A DNA stretch of 5,620 bases from Chitinophagaceae bacterium. Its GTDB lineage: Bacteria; Bacteroidota; Bacteroidia; Chitinophagales; Chitinophagaceae. Below are positions 1 through 5,620 of the stretch, piece by piece. Below the pieces are notes generated by a model. It did no database searches. It was given only the letters and a program-made list of their open reading frames with translations, and was not told where the DNA came from. The position numbers and the translations under genes are program-made. The stretch is taken from positions 1-5,620 of the forward strand of contig JAHEZB010000195.1 of assembly GCA_023251285.1 (NCBI GenBank), given 5' to 3'. Position 1 is the stretch's first letter. Each line of letters opens with the position of its first letter.

Positions 1-39
1 ATGTTTTTCAGCGCCGAAATTAAACAACCTTTACTGTTT

Positions 40-76
40 TTTGTCAGCACAAAAAAAGCGATAAGCTATATCTTTT
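40..76 (+). promoter_or_regulatory. weak candidate aspS promoter
   Basis: A TTTG at 40-43 could be the -33 element. TATCTTTT at 69-76 matches the Bacteroidota -7 consensus TAnnTTTG at all fixed positions but the last. The 25-nt spacing is longer than the usual 19-21, so the match is weak. Transcription from here would leave a leader of only about 20 nt before the aspS ATG. No Shine-Dalgarno sequence is present; the bases before the start are A-rich, as is common in this phylum. Confidence 0.25.
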
Positions 77-100
77 CACCCCTTTTAAAAAAATAATAAA

Positions 101-1909
101 ATGTATAGAACACATACCTGCGGTGAATTGCGGCTGAAAGACGTTAACAAAGAAGTTAGGCTGGCCGGATGGGTGCAAACCATCCGTAAATTTGGAAGTA
201 TCACTTTCATCGATTTAAGAGACAGGTATGGAATTACGCAATTATTATTCAATGAGAAGCTTACAGAAGAACTCGATAAAAATCCATTGGGAAGAGAATT
301 TGTAGTCCAGGTAAAAGGAACTGTTTCAGAAAGAAGCAACAAAAATCCCAATATCCCGACCGGTGATATTGAAATAAATGTTTCAGAATATAGAGTGTTG
401 AATAAATCGGCAGTTCCGCCATTTACGATACAGGACGATACGGACGGCGGCGATGATTTGAGGATGAAATACCGTTTTTTGGATTTGAGAAGAAACCCGG
501 TGAAAAAAAATCTTGAATTGCGATATGCAGTAAATCGCGCAACAAGAAATTATTTGTATGAAAATGGATTTGTCGATATTGAAACGCCTTTTTTAATCAA
601 ATCAACGCCTGAAGGTGCAAGGGATTTTGTGGTTCCAAGCCGAATGAATCCAGGCGAATTTTATGCGCTTCCACAATCGCCACAAACATTCAAACAGCTG
701 CTGATGGTGAGTGGATATGACCGTTATTATCAAATCGTAAAATGTTTTCGTGATGAAGATCTGCGCGCAGACCGGCAACCGGAGTTTACGCAAATAGATT
801 GTGAAATGTCCTTTGTAGAGCAGGAAGATATTTTGCAAATGTTTGAGGGATTGATAAAATACATTTTTAAAGAAGTAAAAAATATTGACTACACAGAGCC
901 GGTGGAAAGAATGTCGTGGGAAGATGCCATGTGGAATTATGGAAACGACAAACCGGATATCAGGTTCGATATGAAGGTGAAAAATTTAAAATCTGAAAAT
1001 AAGATTTTCCTTGAAACACTGAAACAGACCGAGTTTGCCGTCTTCAATGAAGCAGAAACGATCGTAGCCATTTCTGTTCCCGGCTGCAGTGATTATTCCA
1101 GGAAACAGACAGACGAACTGGTAGAATGGGTAAAGCGTCCGCAGATAGGAATGAAGGGCCTGGCTTTTATAAAAGTGAATAATGATGGAACGTTGAAAAG
1201 CAGTTTTGATAAATTCTTTAATGAATCTCAATTAAAAGATTTTGCTTCTTTCTGTGATTCAAAGCCCGGCGATTTAATCTTAATTCTTGCCGGAAAAGAA
1301 GAGCGGACAAGAAAAGCGATTAGCGATTTACGCTTATACATGGCCGATAGATTGGGATTGCGCAAAGCTGATGAATACAAACTTTTATGGGTGCTTGATT
1401 TTCCTTTATTTGAATACGATGAAGAAAGCAACCGTTGGGTAGCGCGTCATCATCCGTTTACGTCCCCCAAACCAGAAGATATTCAGGTGATGATCAACAA
1501 TAATCCTTTGATTGAAAATTCAGAAAAATACCTGGAGCATCCTTATTCAAAAATTAAAGCCAATGCGTATGACATGGTTTTAAACGGCAATGAGATTGGC
1601 GGAGGTTCAATCAGGATTTTCCAAAGAGATCTGCAGGAAAAGATGTTTGCGGCTTTGGGAATGAGCAAGGAAGAAGCGCAGCATAAATTTGGATTTTTAC
1701 TCGGCGCTTTTGAATATGGCGCTCCTCCTCATGGCGGTATTGCCTTTGGATTTGACAGGCTTTGTGCCATTCTCGGCGGAAGCGAATCTATCCGTGATTT
1801 TATTGCATTTCCAAAAAACAATTCAGGAAGGGATGTGATGATAGATGCACCATCTACCATTGACGAAAAACAACTGGACGAATTGCAGATAAAGTTAGAT
1901 TTGAAATAA
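101..1909 (+). CDS. aspS: aspartyl-tRNA synthetase (AspRS, class IIb)
   Basis: This cytoplasmic enzyme joins L-aspartate to tRNAAsp using ATP. The protein is 602 aa, close to the roughly 590 aa of E. coli AspRS, and appears complete. The N-terminal OB-fold (about 1-110) reads the anticodon; F36 and Q47 align with the E. coli residues that contact it. The class II core follows: motif 1 around 140-165, the flipping loop STPEGARDF (168-176), QSPQ (192-195), and motif 2 [16 protein letters not shown] (216-231) with R217. A bacterial-type GAD insertion domain spans about 290-420. HHPFTSP (450-456), [12 protein letters not shown] (496-507), and motif 3 GIAFGFDRL (546-554) with R553 complete the active site. 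The start is fixed: an in-frame TAA lies at 86-88 and no other start codon falls between. F31-G-S and K81 resemble the discriminating, tRNAAsp-only form. It converges on rho across a shared terminator. Identity is certain from sequence similarity recalled from the family; specificity is inferred. Confidence 0.98.
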   Translation: MYRTHTCGELRLKDVNKEVRLAGWVQTIRKFGSITFIDLRDRYGITQLLFNEKLTEELDKNPLGREFVVQVKGTVSERSNKNPNIPTGDIEINVSEYRVLNKSAVPPFTIQDDTDGGDDLRMKYRFLDLRRNPVKKNLELRYAVNRATRNYLYENGFVDIETPFLIKSTPEGARDFVVPSRMNPGEFYALPQSPQTFKQLLMVSGYDRYYQIVKCFRDEDLRADRQPEFTQIDCEMSFVEQEDILQMFEGLIKYIFKEVKNIDYTEPVERMSWEDAMWNYGNDKPDIRFDMKVKNLKSENKIFLETLKQTEFAVFNEAETIVAISVPGCSDYSRKQTDELVEWVKRPQIGMKGLAFIKVNNDGTLKSSFDKFFNESQLKDFASFCDSKPGDLILILAGKEERTRKAISDLRLYMADRLGLRKADEYKLLWVLDFPLFEYDEESNRWVARHHPFTSPKPEDIQVMINNNPLIENSEKYLEHPYSKIKANAYDMVLNGNEIGGGSIRIFQRDLQEKMFAALGMSKEEAQHKFGFLLGAFEYGAPPHGGIAFGFDRLCAILGGSESIRDFIAFPKNNSGRDVMIDAPSTIDEKQLDELQIKLDLK

Positions 1910-1936
1910 ACAGTATCGTTACCATCTTTATACATG

Positions 1937-1970
1937 AAAAAACCCGCTTTTTTAGCGGGTTTGTTATTTT
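1937..1970. terminator. bidirectional intrinsic terminator between aspS and rho
   Basis: A perfect 9-bp stem, AAACCCGCT (1940-1948) and AGCGGGTTT (1954-1962), encloses a 5-nt T loop. On the plus strand it is followed by GTTATTTT (1963-1970), about 30 nt after the aspS stop. On the minus strand the closing arm runs straight into more T, giving six T in a row, so it should also end rho transcripts about 70 nt after the rho stop. The minus-strand T run is the cleaner of the two. It is well placed for a convergent gene pair. Confidence 0.88.
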
Positions 1971-2015
1971 AAAGAACAGCAAGCAAATAAATAAAACGAA
2001 TTTACATTTCCATTT

Positions 2016-2039
2016 ATGGATAATAGAAATTTTATCCAT
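2016..2039. repeat. 8-bp inverted repeat over the rho stop codon
   Basis: ATGGATAA (2016-2023) and TTATCCAT (2032-2039) are perfect inverted copies separated by 8 nt. The right copy includes the rho stop codon (TAA on the minus strand, 2032-2034). The stem is AT-rich and no T run follows it on either strand, so it is a poor terminator. It could protect the 3' end of the rho mRNA or be chance. Confidence 0.3.
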
Positions 2040-3705
2040 TCATCGAAGTCAGAAACTCTGCATTATCTTTTGTTCCTTTCATATTTTTCATCAAAGTATT
2101 GATCGCTTCTTCCGGGTTCATATCTGCCATGTGATTGCGCAATACCCACATCCTCTGCAATACATCTTTATCAAGCAGCAAATCATCGCGACGGGTAGAA
2201 GAAGAAATAATATCAATTGCAGGGAAAATTCTGCGGTTGGATAATCTTCTGTCGAGTTGCAGCTCCATATTACCGGTTCCTTTGAATTCTTCAAAAATCA
2301 CTTCATCCATTTTGCTTCCGGTATCAACCAAAGCTGTTGCTATAATTGTCAGAGAACCGCCATTTTCAATTTTACGCGCAGCACCAAAAAACTGTTTTGG
2401 TTTTTGCATCGCATTCGCTTCCACACCGCCGGATAAAACTTTTCCACTCGCCGGAGAAACGGTATTATGTGCACGCGCCAAACGCGTAATACTATCCAAT
2501 AAAATCACGACATCGTGTCCGCATTCTACAAGCCGTTTTGCTTTCTGTAAAGCCATGGTACTCACTTTCACATGTTTTTCGGCTGGTTCATCAAAGGTTG
2601 ATGCAATTACTTCTGCTTTTACACTGCGTTCCATATCCGTAACTTCTTCAGGCCTTTCGTCTACCAAAACAATCATGAGGTAACATTCAGGATGATTCGC
2701 CGCAATGGCGTTGGCAATTTCTTTCAGCAACATTGTTTTACCGGTTTTTGGCTGCGAAACAATTAGCCCGCGCTGGCCTTTTCCAATTGGCGTAAACAAA
2801 TCAATAATCCGGGTAGAAAGATTATTAGGCGTTAAAAATAAATTGAGCTTCTGATAAGGAAATAACGGCGTTAAATAATCAAACGGAACGCGGTCACGAA
2901 CCTCATCCGGCCCTTTTCCATTGATGGTTTCTACTTTTAATAAAGCGAAATATTTTTCACCTTCTTTCGGTGGACGCACAGATCCATAAACGGTGTCGCC
3001 GGTTTTTAAACCAAATAATTTTATTTCCGAAGGAGAAACATAAACATCATCAGGAGAAGATAGATAATTATAATCGCTGCTTCTTAAAAAACCATAACCA
3101 TCGGGCATCATTTCCAACACGCCTTCTGCCAAAATAATTCCATCAAATTCGATATTAAAAGATGGCTCTTTTTTCTGTCCAAAGTTATTTTTCTGATGGT
3201 GTCCATGGCCGTTTGAAGGTGCGAGAGGCGGCAGTATTTCCGCTTCTTCCTCATCTTCACTTTTCAGTAATTCTATTAATGCCGGAGCAATTGTTTTCGG
3301 GTCTGCAAGCCGCTCCACACGGTCATCCTCATCATCGTCAGCAAAAAAATCAAATTCCGGTTTTACAGCTGTTAATTCCTCTTTTTGTTTCTTCACAGGC
3401 TTTTTCTTCTCTTCAACTTTTTTTGCCTTTGGCTGCTTTTCTTCAACCAAAGTTTCATCCTCGGGTAAGCCGCCGGCGGTCTCCTTTTTTGCCACAGATT
3501 TTACAATGCGTTTACGCTTTGGTTTTTCTGCAACAGCTTCTTTTTTATCGTTCTTTTCATCGGGTGTCATAGATGCTTGTTTATCAAGAATTTTATAAAT
3601 TAATTCCTGTTTTTCTAAATTATTTGTGTCAGTTATATTTTGTTGCTCAGCAATATCAAGCAACTCTGGAACGAGCATATCGTTCAGTTGTAGGATGTCA
3701 TACAT
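2032..3705 (-). CDS. rho: transcription termination factor Rho with disordered insertion
   Basis: Rho is a hexameric RNA-dependent ATPase that binds untranslated nascent RNA and releases RNA polymerase. The protein is 557 aa against 419 in E. coli. Residues 1-43 form the N-terminal helical domain ([15 protein letters not shown]). Residues about 44-184 are a low-complexity insertion: Lys-rich stretches at 61-75 and 93-109, acidic clusters DDDEDD (123-128) and EDEEEAE (150-156), and GHGHH (166-170). The RNA-binding cold-shock-like domain resumes at about 186, with [13 protein letters not shown] (202-214) and YFALLKV (252-258). The ATPase core has Walker A QPKTGKTM (318-325), DERPEEV (349-355) with the likely catalytic Glu at 350, Walker [15 protein letters not shown] (399-412), Q-loop [10 protein letters not shown] (418-427), and R-loop [11 protein letters not shown] (472-482). 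The core looks fully active. The start is fixed by an in-frame TAA 15 nt upstream (3721-3723). No Shine-Dalgarno is seen. The gene is monocistronic by context: convergent with aspS and divergent from asnS. Confidence 0.98.
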   Translation of the reverse strand: MYDILQLNDMLVPELLDIAEQQNITDTNNLEKQELIYKILDKQASMTPDEKNDKKEAVAEKPKRKRIVKSVAKKETAGGLPEDETLVEEKQPKAKKVEEKKKPVKKQKEELTAVKPEFDFFADDDEDDRVERLADPKTIAPALIELLKSEDEEEAEILPPLAPSNGHGHHQKNNFGQKKEPSFNIEFDGIILAEGVLEMMPDGYGFLRSSDYNYLSSPDDVYVSPSEIKLFGLKTGDTVYGSVRPPKEGEKYFALLKVETINGKGPDEVRDRVPFDYLTPLFPYQKLNLFLTPNNLSTRIIDLFTPIGKGQRGLIVSQPKTGKTMLLKEIANAIAANHPECYLMIVLVDERPEEVTDMERSVKAEVIASTFDEPAEKHVKVSTMALQKAKRLVECGHDVVILLDSITRLARAHNTVSPASGKVLSGGVEANAMQKPKQFFGAARKIENGGSLTIIATALVDTGSKMDEVIFEEFKGTGNMELQLDRRLSNRRIFPAIDIISSSTRRDDLLLDKDVLQRMWVLRNHMADMNPEEAINTLMKNMKGTKDNAEFLTSMNG

Positions 3706-3755
3706 AAAAAGACGTATAGATTAATAGTCAAAAACACTAATTGAGTTGTAAAATC

Positions 3756-3763
3756 TAAATTTG
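3756..3763 (+). promoter_or_regulatory. promoter-like -7 box pointing toward asnS
   Basis: TAAATTTG matches the Bacteroidota -7 consensus TAnnTTTG exactly. No TTG or TTTG lies at the normal -33 distance; the nearest TTG (3741-3743) is only 12 nt away. An ATG follows 16 nt after the box, at 3780. In sequence this AT-rich, chance matches are not rare. Confidence 0.22.
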
Positions 3764-3779
3764 AATATTTTTATTTGGA

Positions 3780-3905
3780 ATGGATTCTGTTAATACTGAT
3801 GTAATCGTAGCAAAAGGAAAACTAGTCAGCTTTAATCTGATGCAATATTACATTAAAATAATAAAACAAGAAATTTTTTTCTTTTTATGTGCTGCTTCCA
3901 AATGA
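3780..3905 (+). CDS. possible 41-aa small protein, doubtful
   Basis: A complete frame runs from ATG 3780 to TGA 3903-3905. It starts MDSVNTDVIVAKGKL and ends IKQEIFFFLCAASK, giving a polar first half and a hydrophobic, Lys-flanked stretch near the end. An exact TAAATTTG box sits just upstream, with spacing similar to that at asnS. Against it: it is short, has no recognisable family or Shine-Dalgarno, and lies where rho and asnS promoter signals are expected. I do not recognise it and consider chance more likely than a real gene. Confidence 0.15.
   Translation: MDSVNTDVIVAKGKLVSFNLMQYYIKIIKQEIFFFLCAASK
3817..3845 (-). promoter_or_regulatory. candidate rho promoter
   Basis: On the minus strand, TTG (complement of 3843-3845), an 18-nt spacer, and TAGTTTTC (complement of 3817-3824) resemble the Bacteroidota layout TTG-N17-23-TAnnTTTG, with one mismatch in the -7 box. 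Transcription would start near 3810 and give rho an untranslated leader of about 105 nt. The -33 part overlaps the near-palindrome at 3841-3852, which could be an operator. A rival weaker box, TAGATTTT (complement of 3750-3757), lacks a -33 partner. Confidence 0.3.
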
Positions 3906-3980
3906 CTGAACTGTAGATGCTTTTTACTCTTCAAATACTGATAAAACAAGGATTACGCCAAAAATTTTATGCCGTTACTT

Positions 3981-3988
3981 TATATTTG
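3981..3988 (+). promoter_or_regulatory. asnS promoter -7 box
   Basis: TATATTTG followed by CG matches TAnnTTTG exactly. It lies 19 nt before ATG 4008, so the predicted leader is only some 12-15 nt and A-rich. A clear TTG at the -33 distance is missing. The position of this box argues that the upstream in-frame ATG at 3969 is not the translation start, because it would lie upstream of the transcription start. Confidence 0.5.
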
Positions 3989-4007
3989 CGTTTCTAAAAA
4001 AAAAGAA

Positions 4008-5447
4008 ATGTTTAACAAAAGAGTACGCATCAAAGAGGTTTTGGCAGGTGATTTTCTAAACCAGGAAATAACGGTTATGGGTTGGGTCAGGACTTTCAGA
4101 AACAACCAGTTTATTGCAGTGAATGACGGGAGTACCAATTCCAATCTTCAGATCGTACTCGAACTTGGCAAATTTGATGAATCGCTCTTGAAAAGAATTA
4201 CGACCGGCGCCGCATTAAAAATAACAGGAATTTTAGTTGCTTCTTTAGGCAAAGGGCAAAAAGTGGAATTAAAGGCACAAAAAGCAGAAGTTCTAGGCGA
4301 CAGCGATGCGGAAAAATTTCCCCTTCAACCAAAAAAACACAGTCTTGAATTTTTACGGGAAATCGCGCACCTGCGCTTTCGCACCAATACTTTTGGCGCT
4401 ATTTTCAGGATAAGGCATTCGCTTGCCTTTGCGATTCATGATTTCTTTCATAAAAAAGGATTTGTGTATCTGCATTCCCCAATCATTACTGCCTCTGACG
4501 CTGAAGGCGCCGGAGAAACTTTTCATGTAACTTCTTTTGAGCTTGAAAAACCTTCACAAAATGAAGATGGAACGATTAATTATAAAGAAGATTTTTTTGG
4601 AAAACCAACAAACCTGACTGTGAGCGGACAATTGGAAGCCGAGCTTGCGGCGCTTGCCCTGGGAGATGTTTATACATTCGGCCCAACATTTCGTGCAGAG
4701 AATTCCAATACAGCAAGACATCTTGCAGAGTTCTGGATGATTGAACCGGAAATGGCATTTTCAGATCTGGAAGACGACATGAATCTTGCGGAAGAATTTA
4801 TTAAATATATTATCAGTTATGTGTTGAAAAATAACCGTGAAGATTTGGATTTTTTAGCCGCTAGATTGACAGAAGAAGAAAAACAAAAACCACAAAATGA
4901 GCGAAGCGAAATGGGTTTGATAGAAAAGCTGGAATTTGTTGTTAATAATGATTTCGAAAGATTGACATACACGGAAGCAATTGAAATTTTAAAAAATTCT
5001 TCTCAGAATAAGAAGAAGAAATTTCAATATCCGGTTGAGCAATGGGGAATCGATTTGCAAAGCGAACACGAGCGGTATTTAGTAGAAAAACATTTTAAAA
5101 AACCGGTAATTCTGATCAATTATCCAAAAGAAATCAAAGCATTTTACATGCGGCAAAATGATGATGGCAAAACAGTGGCAGCAATGGATATTTTGGCGCC
5201 TGGCATTGGTGAAATAGTCGGTGGTTCGCAAAGAGAAGAAAGATTAGATGTCTTAGAAAAAAGAATGCGTGAAATGAAGATTCCTGTCGAGGAAATGAAC
5301 TGGTATCTGGACACGCGTAGATTTGGAACGGTACCTCATGCGGGCTTTGGACTTGGGTTTGAGCGTTTAATGCTGTTTGTAACAGGAATGACAAATATCC
5401 GTGATGTGATTCCATTTCCACGGTTTCCGAAGAATGCTGAGTTTTAA
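4008..5447 (+). CDS. asnS: asparaginyl-tRNA synthetase (AsnRS, class IIb)
   Basis: This cytoplasmic enzyme charges tRNAAsn with asparagine using ATP. From ATG 4008 the protein is 479 aa, against 466 in E. coli. The N-terminal OB-fold (about 5-100, [21 protein letters not shown]) binds the anticodon. The catalytic core has motif 1 around 130-160 (P158), [11 protein letters not shown] (162-172), the conserved DFFGK and [10 protein letters not shown] region (195-212), motif 2 [20 protein letters not shown] (224-243) with R229, [18 protein letters not shown] (397-414), and motif 3 [11 protein letters not shown] (444-454) with R453. The C-terminus [15 protein letters not shown] matches the normal family end. 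An upstream in-frame ATG at 3969 would add 13 residues, but these overlap the TATATTTG box, and family proteins begin like the shorter form. Compared with E. coli there are small insertions near residues 288-300 and a Lys run at 335-338. AsnRS rather than AspRS is shown by the absent GAD domain and the GSQREERLD and PFPR signatures. Confidence 0.97.
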   Translation: MFNKRVRIKEVLAGDFLNQEITVMGWVRTFRNNQFIAVNDGSTNSNLQIVLELGKFDESLLKRITTGAALKITGILVASLGKGQKVELKAQKAEVLGDSDAEKFPLQPKKHSLEFLREIAHLRFRTNTFGAIFRIRHSLAFAIHDFFHKKGFVYLHSPIITASDAEGAGETFHVTSFELEKPSQNEDGTINYKEDFFGKPTNLTVSGQLEAELAALALGDVYTFGPTFRAENSNTARHLAEFWMIEPEMAFSDLEDDMNLAEEFIKYIISYVLKNNREDLDFLAARLTEEEKQKPQNERSEMGLIEKLEFVVNNDFERLTYTEAIEILKNSSQNKKKKFQYPVEQWGIDLQSEHERYLVEKHFKKPVILINYPKEIKAFYMRQNDDGKTVAAMDILAPGIGEIVGGSQREERLDVLEKRMREMKIPVEEMNWYLDTRRFGTVPHAGFGLGFERLMLFVTGMTNIRDVIPFPRFPKNAEF

Positions 5448-5522
5448 TTTTTGCAGAATAAGAATGGAAGATATTTGTTGCTTTGCTGCAATCCTTTTAA
5501 AAAAAGCAGGCGCCCAAAACCA

Positions 5523-5539
5523 TTTCCTTTTTCAGGAAA
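5523..5539. other. small hairpin downstream of asnS
   Basis: TTTCCT (5523-5528) and AGGAAA (5534-5539) form a 6-bp stem with a TTTTC loop. It lies 75 nt after the asnS stop. On the plus strand it is followed by A and not T, so it is not a standard terminator for asnS. It may be an mRNA 3'-end structure or chance. Confidence 0.2.
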
Positions 5540-5597
5540 AAAATAGCTGATAATATTAAAGTAGTACTAAATCAAAATCTGCAATTTTCAAATGAAT

Positions 5598-5605
5598 TAA
5601 TTTTG
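5598..5605 (+). promoter_or_regulatory. promoter-like -7 box for a gene beyond the right edge
   Basis: TAATTTTG matches TAnnTTTG exactly, 16 bases before the window ends. No TTG is found at the -33 distance. It could start transcription of a plus-strand gene lying outside the window. The rest of the 5448-5620 tail is AT-rich, with no convincing gene and no strong intrinsic terminator for asnS. Confidence 0.25.
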
Positions 5606-5620
5606 TGCCGGAATTATTGT

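Larger units (their letters stand above)
3706..4007. other. 302-bp divergent intergenic region between rho and asnS
   Basis: This AT-rich gap holds the start regions of both flanking genes. It contains a plus-strand TAAATTTG box (3756-3763), a minus-strand promoter candidate for rho (3817-3845), an imperfect 12-bp palindrome TGCAATATTACA (3841-3852, 10 of 12 positions symmetric), a short A/T hairpin AAGAAA-TTTT-TTTCTT (3868-3883), two copies of ATAAAACAAG (3861-3870 and 3941-3950), and the asnS -7 box (3981-3988). No tRNA, riboswitch, or other structured RNA was recognised. The only open frame of note is the doubtful 41-codon one at 3780. Confidence 0.6.

Noticed and set aside
1..96. Open plus-strand frame reaching the left edge (31 codons, ending LLKK)
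   Set aside because: It could be the tail of an upstream gene, but it is too short to recognise, has an AT-driven composition, and would overlap the aspS promoter candidate. It cannot be decided without sequence to the left.
602..1431. Several 67-81 aa minus-strand frames within aspS
   Set aside because: They are antisense to strongly conserved AspRS motifs and show no family signature or promoter.
2135..2683. 182-aa plus-strand open frame inside rho
   Set aside because: It is antisense to the highly conserved ATPase core of Rho, has Ser-rich composition with no recognisable family, and is explained by the coding strand's constraint.
3162..3572. 136-aa plus-strand open frame inside rho
   Set aside because: It lies exactly opposite the Lys/Glu-rich insertion of Rho. 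Such codons rarely produce stops on the other strand, and the Phe/Leu/Pro/Gln-rich translation is what that complement would give.
3861..3950. Two direct copies of ATAAAACAAG, 80 bp apart
   Set aside because: A 10-bp A-rich match in AT-rich intergenic DNA is easily chance. No third copy or flanking similarity was seen, and nothing suggests an attachment site or mobile element.
3989..4007. T-box or other leader riboswitch controlling asnS or aspS
   Set aside because: The predicted leaders are about 15-25 nt, with no room for a T-box, and no terminator/antiterminator pair is visible. T-boxes are also not typical of Bacteroidota.
5464..5550. 28-codon frame MEDICCFAAILLKK... downstream of asnS
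   Set aside because: It is very short, has no ribosome-binding signal or promoter box, and frames of this length are expected by chance.
1..5620. Defence island, prophage, transposon, CRISPR array, or novel gene cluster
   Set aside because: All the coding space is taken by three universal housekeeping genes of similar base composition. No terminal repeats, spacer arrays, integrase or transposase sequences are present.

Overview
The window looks like an ordinary housekeeping stretch of a Bacteroidota chromosome, probably from the Chitinophagaceae or a neighbouring group. The genus is inferred only. Four things point this way: AT-rich DNA, no Shine-Dalgarno sequence before any of the three genes, promoter-like boxes of the Bacteroidota form TAnnTTTG in the gaps, and a transcription terminator Rho with the long, charged, low-complexity insertion typical of this phylum.

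Layout: an upstream gap with a weak promoter candidate (1-100); aspS, aspartyl-tRNA synthetase, plus strand (101-1909); a 122-bp convergent gap with a strong hairpin that can terminate transcription from both sides (core 1940-1962); rho, minus strand (2032-3705); a 302-bp divergent gap with promoter-like boxes on both strands and one doubtful 41-codon frame (3706-4007); asnS, asparaginyl-tRNA synthetase, plus strand (4008-5447); and a 173-bp AT-rich tail with a promoter-like box for a gene beyond the right edge (5448-5620).

The two synthetases are class IIb paralogues that charge tRNAAsp and tRNAAsn. Because asnS is present, and because AspRS has features of the tRNA-discriminating type, Asn-tRNA is probably made directly and not through the AspRS/GatCAB route. 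Rho ends untranslated transcripts genome-wide. No operon is evident: each gene seems to have its own promoter region.

I found no mobile element, CRISPR array, RNA gene, or novel multi-gene system. The points most worth a second look are the disordered insertion in Rho, possible antisense transcription across the rho leader, and the correct start of asnS.
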